Origin: a virus
Virus record (IMG/VR): IMGVR_UViG_3300031524_000048
Coordinates: 1-32,886 of that record
Strand: one strand, 5' to 3'
Length of the DNA: 32,886 nucleotides
Below the pieces are notes generated by a model, which searched no databases, had not been told where the DNA came from, and saw only the letters and a list, made by a program, of their open reading frames with translations. Shown here piece by piece: positions 1 to 6,100 of the stretch. The first letter of the stretch is position 1; each line of letters starts with the position of its first letter. Position numbers and translations under genes: made by a program.

Positions 1-1
1 A

Positions 2-391
2 GGGAAGGGCTGCGCCGGCGGACAGGCCGATGGGAAGATGCTGGAGAAGCTCAAGCTGCTGGCCTTTCGCGCGGGGCTGAACTGCGGCCGCTGCGCGACG
101 ACGCATCGCAGGAAGGCAGTGACGTGCGCGACGGCGCCGGTGTGCGGCGAGTTCGGGCTGCACAAATTCAGGCACACGTACGCGACGACATTGCTGCGCG
201 ACGGCGTGGACATCGTGAGCCTGCAAAAGCTGCTGGGCCACGCCGACATTGAGAGCACCATGAAGTATCTGCGCGCGCTCGCGCCCGAGGACCTGCTGAA
301 GAAGATCAATCGGACGTCTCTGGCGAAGAGGTTTGTGGAAGGGGCAAAGCGACATCCTCGCCCTGGAGCAGGCGGTGCGCGGTCACGGTGA
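2..391 (+). CDS. Tyrosine recombinase, C-terminal part (cut by window edge)
   Basis: This is the catalytic end of a phage-integrase-family recombinase, which would cut and rejoin DNA at attachment or resolution sites. The reading frame is open to the window edge; the first ATG is at 38, but the true start lies outside. Visible catalytic elements are HKFRHTYAT (the H-x-x-R box), LLGHADIESTMKYL with the second His, and the Tyr nucleophile in MKYL. Before them is a Cys-rich insertion, CGRC followed by two more Cys (as in TCATAPVC), which looks like a small zinc-binding loop; I associate this style with acidobacterial integrases (recollection, not searched). The end overlaps the convergent gene at 306-1082 by 86 bp. 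Whether it belongs to the phage or to a neighbour cannot be decided here. Confidence 0.85.
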   Translation, partial: GKGCAGGQADGKMLEKLKLLAFRAGLNCGRCATTHRRKAVTCATAPVCGEFGLHKFRHTYATTLLRDGVDIVSLQKLLGHADIESTMKYLRALAPEDLLKKINRTSLAKRFVEGAKRHPRPGAGGARSR

Positions 392-1082
392 CCTCGTCGA
401 GCCCGCGGCCCGTCGACGCGCAGAACGCCTCCAGCCGCGCATAGATGGCGGCCTCGACCTTTTGCAGCCGTCGCGCGCGCGAACGGTCGCCGCAAGCCGA
501 GGCCATCGCCATCGCGTCCGCGATGCGGCAGAGCTTGCGGTGCTGGCGCAGGTAAGTGAGGTCCTCATCCTCCGTTTGCTGTAGCGCCGTGCGCTGCACC
601 GGCGCCGGCGGGTCGCAGAAGCGGCGCTCGAAGTCCGCTTCCGCGGCGGCGTGCGCGAGCAGCAGCATCTTGGCCCAGAAATCATCGAGCGTGGTGTAGT
701 CCATCTCCAGCTTGCCGCGTTTGAGCCAGATCAGATGAGTCTTGAGGGACTGGAGCTCCACGCGCGCGCCGTCCCTGGGGACGAAGACTCGCAGCTTGCG
801 GCGCGAGGGCCGCGGTGGGTCTTTGCGGAGCTGCTGCAGGTGGGCAGAAAGGTCCTCCGCATCCATGGCGGAGTTGAGCCAGGCGAGCAGATGCTCGCGC
901 TCCACGACCGCGGCGTTGCCCTGCGCGGTGCGCGGCATCAGCTGCACGAGCTTCTTCATCGTCTCGCGGCCTACGTGGAAGAGGCTGGCCAGGTCGCCGG
1001 CGCTGTAGGGAGTGCGCGCCGACTCGCTTACCTGCCGGTGCATCTCGGGAAGCCGTCGCTGCCAGGTGCGTGGTCTGGGCAT
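306..1082 (-). CDS. Unassigned protein with N-terminal helix-turn-helix-like segment
   Basis: A 258-residue protein with no family that I recognise. Residues about 26-50 (YSAGDLASLFHVGRETMKKL) read like a helix-turn-helix, followed by a mixed helical body rich in Arg and Glu. Codon use matches its neighbours and the frame is long, so it is probably real. No clear Shine-Dalgarno precedes the ATG at 1082. A perfect 24-bp palindrome lies 61 bp upstream of the start and may be its operator. Its 3' end overlaps the recombinase fragment on the other strand by 86 bp, so the two genes converge. A DNA-binding role is inference only. Confidence 0.6.
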   Translation of the reverse strand: MPRPRTWQRRLPEMHRQVSESARTPYSAGDLASLFHVGRETMKKLVQLMPRTAQGNAAVVEREHLLAWLNSAMDAEDLSAHLQQLRKDPPRPSRRKLRVFVPRDGARVELQSLKTHLIWLKRGKLEMDYTTLDDFWAKMLLLAHAAAEADFERRFCDPPAPVQRTALQQTEDEDLTYLRQHRKLCRIADAMAMASACGDRSRARRLQKVEAAIYARLEAFCASTGRGLDEVTVTAHRLLQGEDVALPLPQTSSPETSD

Positions 1083-1142
1083 GGGAAAAGGACCCCAAGT
1101 GGTGGTTGCTGTGGACGTTGCCGGACGGCGAAAGGGAGGGGG

Positions 1143-1166
1143 ATAAATACCCGATCGGGTATTTAT
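1143..1166. promoter_or_regulatory. Perfect 24-bp palindrome, likely operator or recombination site
   Basis: The half-site ATAAATACCCGA is followed directly by its exact reverse complement, with no spacer. It lies 61 bp upstream of the start of the gene at 306-1082 in an otherwise gene-free stretch. Size and symmetry fit a dimeric repressor site; a recombinase core site is the alternative. Confidence 0.6.
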
Positions 1167-1190
1167 CGTTTTCGGCGGCGCGAGCGGCGA

Positions 1191-1211
1191 CTGTTAATTA
1201 TTGGGTAACAG
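1191..1211. repeat. Small inverted repeat in the 1083-1345 intergenic region
   Basis: CTGTTA and TAACAG arms of 6 bp are separated by 9 AT-rich bases. It lies 25 bp from the 24-bp palindrome, in the 263-bp gene-free region where an attachment site might be expected. No function is assigned. Confidence 0.35.
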
Positions 1212-1246
1212 TTCCCATAACGCTAATTATCGGTCGTTGAATTTCG

Positions 1247-1276
1247 ACCCTCTGGAGGCGGCTTTGGAGGGTTTTT
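1247..1276 (+). terminator. Possible weak rho-independent terminator
   Basis: ACCCTC and GAGGGT arms of 6 bp enclose a 14-base loop and run into TTTTTC. The stem is short and the loop long. It points rightward toward the 3' end of the minus-strand gene at 1346-1639. Confidence 0.3.
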
Positions 1277-1345
1277 CAAGATGGCCCGAATCGGCTCAAA
1301 ATCGACTCCGGAGCGTGTAACTCGACGTGCGACAGATGCTTCAAG

Positions 1346-1639
1346 CTAACGATGAAGTTCGCGCGGGCGACCCCTCTCTTGGATGATGGTCAGATCGGCG
1401 GCGCACTGGTCCCTACTTCGCGCGCAGGACGCTGTGGATGCGGAGCAGGAGGCATCCAGGATCTTCTGGCGTGCCTGCACGTTTTGCAGCAAGGCTCTGG
1501 TGCCGGCTATCTGGCGCCGCTGCCAGTGCAGGACATATTGCGTAAATACAACGGAATCGAGCACAACAAATGCCAATAGGAAGAAGATTAACCGCGAGAC
1601 CAGGATCGGCTTCCGCAACCAGTTCCACGCACGACTCAT
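1346..1639 (-). CDS. Small membrane-anchored protein
   Basis: A 97-residue protein with a basic N-terminus and one strong transmembrane segment at about residues 12-37 (ILVSRLIFFLLAFVVL onward), then a polar helical tail with three Cys. The start is well supported: AAGGAG lies 6 bases before the ATG at 1639. The topology, a single N-terminal anchor with an outward helical tail, resembles an inner-membrane spanin (Rz), and the neighbour upstream is a lipoprotein. The order is reversed compared with usual Rz/Rz1 pairs, so a lysogenic-conversion membrane protein is as likely. I do not recognise the family. Confidence 0.6.
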   Translation of the reverse strand: MSRAWNWLRKPILVSRLIFFLLAFVVLDSVVFTQYVLHWQRRQIAGTRALLQNVQARQKILDASCSASTASCARSRDQCAADLTIIQERGRPRELHR

Positions 1640-1677
1640 AGGGACTCCTTCAACGAATGGCTGACGCGACGCTGGGG

Positions 1678-1992
1678 CTACTTGGTAGGGCAGACGCTTT
1701 CAGCCCACGCGGCGCCTTCAGCTTTAGTCTTGAAGATGCGGGTGTCGGTGTGTGTCGATACCCTCTCACCGCTGCCGCTGGGATCGGGGCCTGAGCCGGT
1801 TGGATGATCAACCTCCCATTCATTGCCTCCGCCATAAAGATTCGCGCACAAGCCGTGGAACGTAGTGGGGTGGCGTTCGCGCCAATAGGTGTACTCGCCG
1901 CCATCGACCTCAACACGGTAATAGGCCGCTCGCGCGCACCCCATCAGGGACAGAAGCAAAACTCCGAGCATTAATTTACTAATGTGACTCAC
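1678..1992 (-). CDS. Predicted lipoprotein
   Basis: The start GTG at 1992 overlaps the stop of the recombinase gene (GTGA) and is preceded by GGAGGG, so translation is probably coupled. Residues 8-19 form a signal sequence ending in a lipobox-like SLMGC, predicting an acylated Cys19 and attachment to a membrane on the periplasmic side. The mature part, about 85 residues, contains two more Cys and Gly/Ser-rich loops. The family is unknown. Lysogen-expressed lipoproteins next to integrases often act in superinfection exclusion or conversion; an outer-membrane spanin is another option. Both are inference. Confidence 0.65.
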   Translation of the reverse strand: MSHISKLMLGVLLLSLMGCARAAYYRVEVDGGEYTYWRERHPTTFHGLCANLYGGGNEWEVDHPTGSGPDPSGSGERVSTHTDTRIFKTKAEGAAWAESVCPTK

Positions 1993-2954
1993 GCGGCCCT
2001 CCGTGATCTGCCGCGCCTCGGCTTGCCGGCCGGCGATGTCAGGGTCCAGCTCCGCGGGTGAAACTTGCGATGAGTCTCCTGGAGGTGTCTGATCGCGACG
2101 TGGGTGTAGAGCTGCGTCGTCGAGATGTCCGCATGCCCCAGGATGGTCTGCACGCTGCGCAGGTCGGCGCCGCCTTCGACCATATGCGTAGCGCAGCTGT
2201 GGCGGATGCGGTGCGGCCCCTCGCCGGTCTGCGCGCGCACTAGCTGGTAGACCCAGCGGCGCGTCAGTGCCCTGCCCCGCGCGCTGAGGAAGACGGCGCG
2301 CTGGAGATCCCCACGGCCGCCGCGTACGAACTGCGATCGCCCGCGGTCCAGGTATTCGGTGAGCGCGTCGACGGCGCGGCGGCCGAGCGGAACGATGCGC
2401 TCCTTGTCGCCCTTGCCGCGGACCTGGGCGCGGCCCTCGTCGAGCTGGAGATCTTCGACACGCAGGCCACAGAGCTCGGAGACGCGCAGGCCGGCGGCGT
2501 ACAGCAGCTCGAGCATGGCGGCGTCGCGCAGCGCGAACTTCGCCGCGCCGGCGCGGTCATCGCAGGCGACGGCCGAGGCCTGCAGGTTGTCGAGGATTTC
2601 GGAGATCTGCGCGGCGGCAGTGGCGTGCGGCAGCGTGATCGACGACGTCGGCTGCTCGACCAGCAGCGTGGGATCGTGGGCGATGCGCTTGTCTTTCAGC
2701 AGCCAGAGGTAGAAGCCGCGCAGCGCGCTGAGCTTGCGCGAGACCGACCGCGAGACCACGCCGTTGCCGCGCAGCTCGCCCAGGAACGCGGAGACTGCCT
2801 CGCGCGAGGCGTTGGCCAGCACCGCGCCATGCTTCGATGCGAACTCGGAGAACTGTTCCAGGTCGGTGCGATAGGCGGCGACGGAGTTCGGCCGCAGCCC
2901 GCGCTCGATGGTGAGGTGCGCGGAGTACTCGCGGAGGAGATCCATGTCGCTCAC
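1989..2954 (-). CDS. XerC/XerD-like tyrosine recombinase
   Basis: A complete 321-residue site-specific recombinase, close to the usual length of Xer proteins. The N-terminal SAM-like core-binding domain spans about residues 5-95. The catalytic domain shows the full set: Arg157 (AAGLRVSEL), Lys181 (RGKGDKER), His248 and Arg251 (HRIRH), His274 (ILGHADIS) and the nucleophile Tyr283 (TTQLYTHV). A basic tail follows (RRGRSRRAA). The GTG start at 2954 has GGAGGC at a good distance and overlaps the stop of the upstream gene (GTGA). It lies downstream of an excisionase-like gene, so it may integrate and excise the phage; its close likeness to XerC/D also fits dimer resolution of a circular element. 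Confidence 0.92.
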   Translation of the reverse strand: MSDMDLLREYSAHLTIERGLRPNSVAAYRTDLEQFSEFASKHGAVLANASREAVSAFLGELRGNGVVSRSVSRKLSALRGFYLWLLKDKRIAHDPTLLVEQPTSSITLPHATAAAQISEILDNLQASAVACDDRAGAAKFALRDAAMLELLYAAGLRVSELCGLRVEDLQLDEGRAQVRGKGDKERIVPLGRRAVDALTEYLDRGRSQFVRGGRGDLQRAVFLSARGRALTRRWVYQLVRAQTGEGPHRIRHSCATHMVEGGADLRSVQTILGHADISTTQLYTHVAIRHLQETHRKFHPRSWTLTSPAGKPRRGRSRRAA

Positions 2955-3190
2955 GCCAGCGCCTCCGCGATCGCCTCGGTGCTGGACTTGAAGGTCAACG
3001 AGATCGCCGATTCAAACGCCAGGTCGGTGGCCACCTGGAGGCCGCGCTTCATTCGCGCGATCGCATCTTCGCGGCTGTCGCACTTAATAATCTGCCGCTC
3101 GCGTTGCTTCCCCTTCAGGGTCGAGCTCAGGGTGACCACCCAAACGCCGTCCGGCCCTTCTTCCGCCTTTATGTGGATCTTTGCGTCCAT
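2951..3190 (-). CDS. Small unassigned protein of the recombination operon
   Basis: A 79-residue protein. The ATG at 3190 is chosen because AGGAGC lies 7 bases before it; the open frame runs further upstream but the added residues are low-complexity and out of character. The first half looks like a beta-sheet (KIHIKAEEGPDGVWVVTLSS, then RQIIKC) and the second like a helix with Glu, Arg and Lys. Its end overlaps the recombinase start by four bases (GTGA), so it is translated with it. Function is not recognised. Confidence 0.6.
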   Translation of the reverse strand: MDAKIHIKAEEGPDGVWVVTLSSTLKGKQRERQIIKCDSREDAIARMKRGLQVATDLAFESAISLTFKSSTEAIAEALA

Positions 3191-3218
3191 GGTTGAGCTC
3201 CTGTTCGGCGCCCGGCGT

Positions 3219-3545
3219 TCACCTCGCCTTGGCGACCTTTTTGAGAATGGGGTTGTGGTGGCAAAGCCAGTAGTCGATGGTGGCGGGGTCAAAGCAGATC
3301 TTCTCACTGCCCGGGATGATGAGCCGCGGAATCTTCTCCGCATGAACCATGCGGTAGATGACATCATCGGAGTGACCGAGCACGTCGGCCAACTCGGGGA
3401 CAGACATTGGGCGACGGAAGGCGCGCAGCCGGTCGACGATGCTGAGTGGGGCACCACCGCTGGCTTGGCGCATCATCTCCGCTGTGTCGCCCGGCTTCGC
3501 GCGAGGCTCGCGAGGGCGTGGACGCGTCATGGAAGCGGCGGCCAT
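3219..3545 (-). CDS. Excisionase-like helix-turn-helix protein
   Basis: A 108-residue protein whose C-terminal 60 residues match the MerR/excisionase type of DNA-binding fold: MSVPELADVLGHSDDVIYRM, then a charged turn (IPRLIIPGSEKICFDPATIDYWL). In this family the fold bends DNA at attachment sites and steers the recombinase toward excision. AGGGAG lies 8 bases before the ATG at 3545, and this start overlaps the upstream stop as TGATG, so the two are coupled. The first 40 residues are Arg/Pro-rich and probably disordered. Position just upstream of the recombinase supports a recombination-directionality role; a plain transcription factor is the alternative. Confidence 0.7.
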   Translation of the reverse strand: MAAASMTRPRPREPRAKPGDTAEMMRQASGGAPLSIVDRLRAFRRPMSVPELADVLGHSDDVIYRMVHAEKIPRLIIPGSEKICFDPATIDYWLCHHNPILKKVAKAR

Positions 3546-3787
3546 CAGTTGGGGCTCCCTGTGGCGTGGCGCCAGTCATCGACGCCGGCGCGGCCGTTCG
3601 GCTTCTTGTAGGGCAGCTCGCCGCGCGCGATACGCTGCTCGATCAGGTGCTGGATCTCGCGCATGTAGATGGTGACCTCATCCTCGGGCGCCACGATCTT
3701 GGCGATGACGGCAGTGCGCGCCACGCTCAACGCCTTGTGGTGGTCGTACATCCCGGCGAGGTAGAGATCGATTTCATCGAGCGGCAT
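3545..3787 (-). CDS. Small unassigned protein, first gene of the minus-strand recombination operon
   Basis: An 80-residue mostly helical, acidic-then-basic protein. The ATG at 3787 is preceded by AGGAGGT at 7 bases, the best ribosome site nearby, so the longer upstream frame is rejected. Its stop overlaps the start of the excisionase-like gene. It diverges from the toxin gene at 3862, and the 74-bp gap must hold promoters for both. No family is recognised. Confidence 0.6.
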   Translation of the reverse strand: MPLDEIDLYLAGMYDHHKALSVARTAVIAKIVAPEDEVTIYMREIQHLIEQRIARGELPYKKPNGRAGVDDWRHATGSPN

Positions 3788-3813
3788 CAGCGGACCTCCT
3801 GCGCGAAAATAAA

Positions 3814-3861
3814 GTGTCCAGAATAGTTGACAGCTACACAGGTGTCCCGTATAGTGGACAC
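3814..3861 (+). promoter_or_regulatory. Promoter and operator of the HigB/HigA-type module
   Basis: A near-ideal promoter, TTGACA (3827-3832), 17 bases, TATAGT (3850-3855), points at the toxin gene. The predicted transcript start falls on the A of the toxin ATG at 3862, with no ribosome site, so the mRNA is probably leaderless. Operator half-sites: GTGTCCA at 3814-3820, GTGTCC at 3842-3847, and the inverted TGGACAC at 3855-3861. The last two form GTGTCC-N8-GGACAC centred on the -10 box, as expected for autoregulation by an HTH antitoxin. Confidence 0.8.
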
Positions 3862-4158
3862 ATGGTTGAGTTGGTCGCAAGCGCCGAGTTTACGAAGTGG
3901 ACCGGCAAGTTGCGTGACCTGGAAGCGAAGAAGCGGATAGCCGCCCGTCTTGGTCGGGTTGCGGCGGGAAACTTCGGCGATGTGAAGCCGGTCGGTTCCG
4001 GCATCTCTGAGCTGCGCATCCCCTACGGCCCCGGCTATCGCGTGTACCTGATGCAGCGCGGAGCGGAGATTGTGATTCTGCTGTGCGGCGGCGATAAATC
4101 GACCCAACAGAAAGACATCGAACGGGCGAAGGAAATCGCCCTCGATTTCAAGGAGTGA
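3862..4158 (+). CDS. higB: RelE/ParE-superfamily toxin of a HigB/HigA-type pair
   Basis: A 98-residue protein matching the addiction-module killer family (HI1419-like). Typical features are EFTKWTGKLRDLEAKKRIAA near the start, GNFGDVKPVGSGISELRIPY in the middle, then GPGYRVYL and ILLCGGDKSTQQKDIERA. Family members are RNA-cleaving toxins acting on translated mRNA. The ATG at 3862 is chosen over the longer frame because homologous proteins start there and the promoter predicts transcription from that base. The antitoxin follows after 3 bases. The toxin-first order is the usual one for this subfamily. In a phage it would stabilise the element or guard against other phages. Confidence 0.88.
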   Translation: MVELVASAEFTKWTGKLRDLEAKKRIAARLGRVAAGNFGDVKPVGSGISELRIPYGPGYRVYLMQRGAEIVILLCGGDKSTQQKDIERAKEIALDFKE

Positions 4159-4161
4159 CCT

Positions 4162-4512
4162 ATGCCAACCAAAAAGAAGAAGATGACCTTTCGCCGCTTC
4201 GATGTGGCTGAGATGCTCGACAGCCCGGAGATGATCGCTGGTTTTCTCAGCGTCTCCATTGAAGAGGCACAGGGCGACCAGGCCCTGATCCTGAACGTGC
4301 TGAACACCGCGGCGCGAGCCCAGAACAGAAACATGACGCAGCTCGCCAAAGATAGCGGGATGACGCGGAGCGGACTTTATGCGGCGCTCGCCGGCGAACG
4401 GAACCCGAGCTTTGGAACGGTGCTTCGATTGCTCGGAGCGATGGACATGACTGTGACCGTGACGCCGGCAAAACGAGGCAACGTTCGCAAGCGCGTCGCC
4501 GTCGCGGCCTGA
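4162..4512 (+). CDS. higA: HTH antitoxin of the HigB/HigA-type pair
   Basis: A 116-residue antidote protein of the HI1420-like family. The N-terminal half (FDVAEMLDSPEMIAGFLSVS) is the conserved family lead-in. The C-terminal half is an XRE-type helix-turn-helix, MTQLAKDSGMTRSGLYAALA followed by NPSFGTVLRLLGAM. AAGGAG overlaps the end of the toxin gene, and the ATG is 3 bases after its stop. It should neutralise the toxin and, with it, repress the promoter at 3827-3855 through the GTGTCC half-sites. The stop codon TGA is the first three bases of a palindromic octamer array. Confidence 0.88.
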   Translation: MPTKKKKMTFRRFDVAEMLDSPEMIAGFLSVSIEEAQGDQALILNVLNTAARAQNRNMTQLAKDSGMTRSGLYAALAGERNPSFGTVLRLLGAMDMTVTVTPAKRGNVRKRVAVAA

Positions 4513-4545
4513 GCGCCTGGGTGCCTGGGTGCCCAGGCACCCGGC
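4510..4545. repeat. Octamer palindromic array, copy 1
   Basis: The array begins with the TGA stop of the antitoxin gene and runs in 8-bp units: GAGCGCCT, GGGTGCCT, GGGTGCCC, then the reverse complement AGGCACCC. Arms of 11 bp (4519-4529 and 4532-4542) flank a 2-base centre. It could fold in RNA and protect or end the upstream transcript. Confidence 0.85.
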
Positions 4546-4590
4546 CGCGTGAATCCCACCGGACATGACGAAGGCGCCGCAACGTGTACG

Positions 4591-5331
4591 ATGGCGCGCA
4601 TGAGAAATATCTGGGCCCTGGTCGTCATCCTTGCGGCTACGTCCGCGTCTGCTCAAACTGCGACCGTACCCGACGAAGCCGCGCGCACCATCACTGAGTG
4701 CGGCGCTCCCGTCAGCGACCAGCTCGTGCCCGATGTCGGCATGATTGGCCATCGCAACCGGACCCTGACCTACAGGAACTTCACCGCCGTCTATGAGCAG
4801 CGTTCCGGGCCGTGGTTTCTGGTGCGGGGAAGTTATAAGGGACGGCCAAAGGCCACGCGCGAGGACTTCATCATCGAAGTGCCGTGCATCGGCAACGCGA
4901 TGACGACCGCGCCGGCTGCTGGTACCGGGCTGACATCCACGCCTGCGCCGACACCCAGCAGTGGCGACGGGAGCGGCGCCGCGCTTTTGCTGGCAGTCAT
5001 CCTGGGCTTCTACTTCCTGCCGTGCATCGTGGCTGCCTACCGTAAGGTCCACTCCTCTGCCGGCATCGGCTTGGTCAACCTGCTGCTGGGCTGGACGCTG
5101 ATCGGCTGGGTCGTTGCCCTCGTCTGGGCATGCAGCGCCGAGACCGAGGCGCAGGTCAAAGCCCACGTCGTGGATTACGACCAGATGGCGGCCGCGATGC
5201 TTCGCGCACAGCAGCATGCCGCAACCGTGGTCGCTGCCCCGCTGCCCACACAAAGTCGGGTGATCTCCGGACCTGGACCGATGCTTGATGCTGGGCGCGC
5301 TGTGGGCAGCCTGTTCCACCGCAAGAGCTGA
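4591..5331 (+). CDS. Superinfection immunity protein (T4 Imm-like membrane domain)
   Basis: A 246-residue exported membrane protein. A signal peptide (MRNIWALVVILAATSASAQ) is followed by a soluble domain with two Cys pairs, a Pro/Thr-rich linker near residue 130, then a two-helix membrane domain: LLLAVILGFYFLPCIVAAYR and NLLLGWTLIGWVVALVWAC. The motifs LP-x-I and N-LLGWTLIGW-ALVWA are the hallmark of the Imm superinfection-immunity family (T4 Imm), which blocks DNA injection by related phages. T4 Imm is only this small domain; the periplasmic extension is unusual. The start could also be the ATG at 4600. The gene follows the toxin-antitoxin pair and ends in an octamer array, typical of an independently expressed lysogenic-conversion gene. 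Confidence 0.8.
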   Translation: MARMRNIWALVVILAATSASAQTATVPDEAARTITECGAPVSDQLVPDVGMIGHRNRTLTYRNFTAVYEQRSGPWFLVRGSYKGRPKATREDFIIEVPCIGNAMTTAPAAGTGLTSTPAPTPSSGDGSGAALLLAVILGFYFLPCIVAAYRKVHSSAGIGLVNLLLGWTLIGWVVALVWACSAETEAQVKAHVVDYDQMAAAMLRAQQHAATVVAAPLPTQSRVISGPGPMLDAGRAVGSLFHRKS

Positions 5332-5390
5332 ACGCCTGAGCGCCTGAGCGCCCGGGTGCCTGGGTGCCTGGGTGCCCAGGCACCCAGACG
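5329..5390. repeat. Octamer palindromic array, copy 2 (longest perfect arms)
   Basis: It starts with the TGA of the immunity gene. Units GAACGCCT, GAGCGCCT, GAGCGCCC, GGGTGCCT, GGGTGCCT and GGGTGCCC then flip to AGGCACCC. Perfect arms of 13 bp at 5360-5372 and 5375-5387. It fills the gap between two convergent genes, so it is well placed as a bidirectional terminator-like structure. Confidence 0.88.
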
Positions 5391-5405
5391 CGCTGTGATT
5401 CGCCC

Positions 5406-5666
5406 TCACGCTGCGAGCTCTTCCTGCCGGCGCACCCTCCCCACCGGCTTTATGAGTGCGACGTGATAGTCCTCAGGAAATAGAATCTGGTCGCGCGTGA
5501 CGGCATTGCCGAAGTACTTGGCAATTTTGTTTGCGACGGCCGGACTAGCCTTGGTCTCCCGGATCTCAATGCGGCGATAGTGACTCGGCGTTATGTCGAG
5601 CGCTATGGCCACTTGCCGCGAGGTCAGTTTCAAACTCTCGCGATGAGCTCTCAGTGGCGTAATCAT
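5406..5666 (-). CDS. XRE-family regulator, likely switch repressor
   Basis: An 86-residue helix-turn-helix protein: LRAHRESLKLTSRQVAIAL followed by DITPSHYRRIEIRETKASPA, then a short tail. The start is the ATG at 5666 because AAGGAGG lies 8 bases before it; the upstream ATG at 5684 is part of that ribosome-site region. It is transcribed leftward from a strong promoter with a palindromic operator in the spacer, and a near-identical promoter-operator is found in front of the replication operon. That makes this protein the best candidate for a CI-like repressor acting on both; the divergent neighbour at 5765 could play the Cro-like part, or the roles could be swapped. Confidence 0.82.
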   Translation of the reverse strand: MITPLRAHRESLKLTSRQVAIALDITPSHYRRIEIRETKASPAVANKIAKYFGNAVTRDQILFPEDYHVALIKPVGRVRRQEELAA

Positions 5667-5686
5667 ATGAACATCCTCCTTCATGG

Positions 5687-5715
5687 TTTATCGCACCATC
5701 ATAATGGTGTGTCAA
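5687..5715 (-). promoter_or_regulatory. Repressor promoter with operator in the spacer
   Basis: On the minus strand TTGACA (5715-5710), 17 bases, GATAAA (5692-5687). The spacer holds the inverted repeat CACCAT-N4-ATGGTG (5694-5709), so a bound dimer would sit exactly between -35 and -10. The same layout recurs at 6652-6680. Confidence 0.75.
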
Positions 5716-5764
5716 GCCCTAAAACTCCGTGGCTTATTAGACCATTTATGCGTCAAAATTGAGC

Positions 5765-6100
5765 ATGGATATCGTTGGAGCCAACATTCGCAGCCTAAGA
5801 CGTGCGAGGGGCTATCTACAAAAAGAGCTGGCCGACCTTGCCAAAATGGACCCCAGCAACCTCTCCAAATTGGAGCGCGGCGATTACACATGGACGAGAG
5901 ACAACCTGGAGCGCATCGCGAAAGCGCTCGGCGTTCCGGTGGCCTCCTTTTTCGAGGTCCAACCGAAGACGCCAGCCTCCGGCGCCTTGTCGCCGGGCTC
6001 GCCCCCCTCGTCGAAGCGTGATCCATTGCCCCTGCTGATCAATATGGACTCCAAGCTGGATCTCATTCTCAACAGCATTAAATGCGGGGCGGCGCAGTGA
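5765..6100 (+). CDS. XRE-family regulator divergent from the switch repressor
   Basis: A 111-residue protein with a classic HTH-XRE domain at about residues 5-65: VGANIRSLRRARGYLQKELA, DLAKMDPSNLSKLERGDYTW, ERIAKALGVPVASFF. A Pro/Ser linker leads to a short helix (MDSKLDLILNSI) that could mediate oligomerisation. The ATG at 5765 has no clear ribosome site; a TTG six bases earlier is possible. The 98-bp divergent region between the two regulators is the presumed lysis-lysogeny switch. The gene ends in a GTGA overlap with the next gene, so the two are co-expressed. Confidence 0.85.
   Translation: MDIVGANIRSLRRARGYLQKELADLAKMDPSNLSKLERGDYTWTRDNLERIAKALGVPVASFFEVQPKTPASGALSPGSPPSSKRDPLPLLINMDSKLDLILNSIKCGAAQ

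Noticed and set aside
1083-1345. Attachment site next to the recombinases
   Set aside because: No tRNA-like sequence and no second copy of any core of useful length was found in the window. The 24-bp palindrome is reported only as an operator or unknown site.
3191-3457. N-terminal extension of the 2951-3190 gene
   Set aside because: The extra residues are Ser/Pro/Arg shadow sequence of the excisionase-like gene; AGGAGC at the inner ATG decides the start.
3787-5409. A 540-residue minus-strand frame
   Set aside because: It runs antisense through the toxin, antitoxin and immunity genes, which have strong family matches and ribosome sites. Its repetitive PGAQA-type residues are only the octamer arrays in translation.
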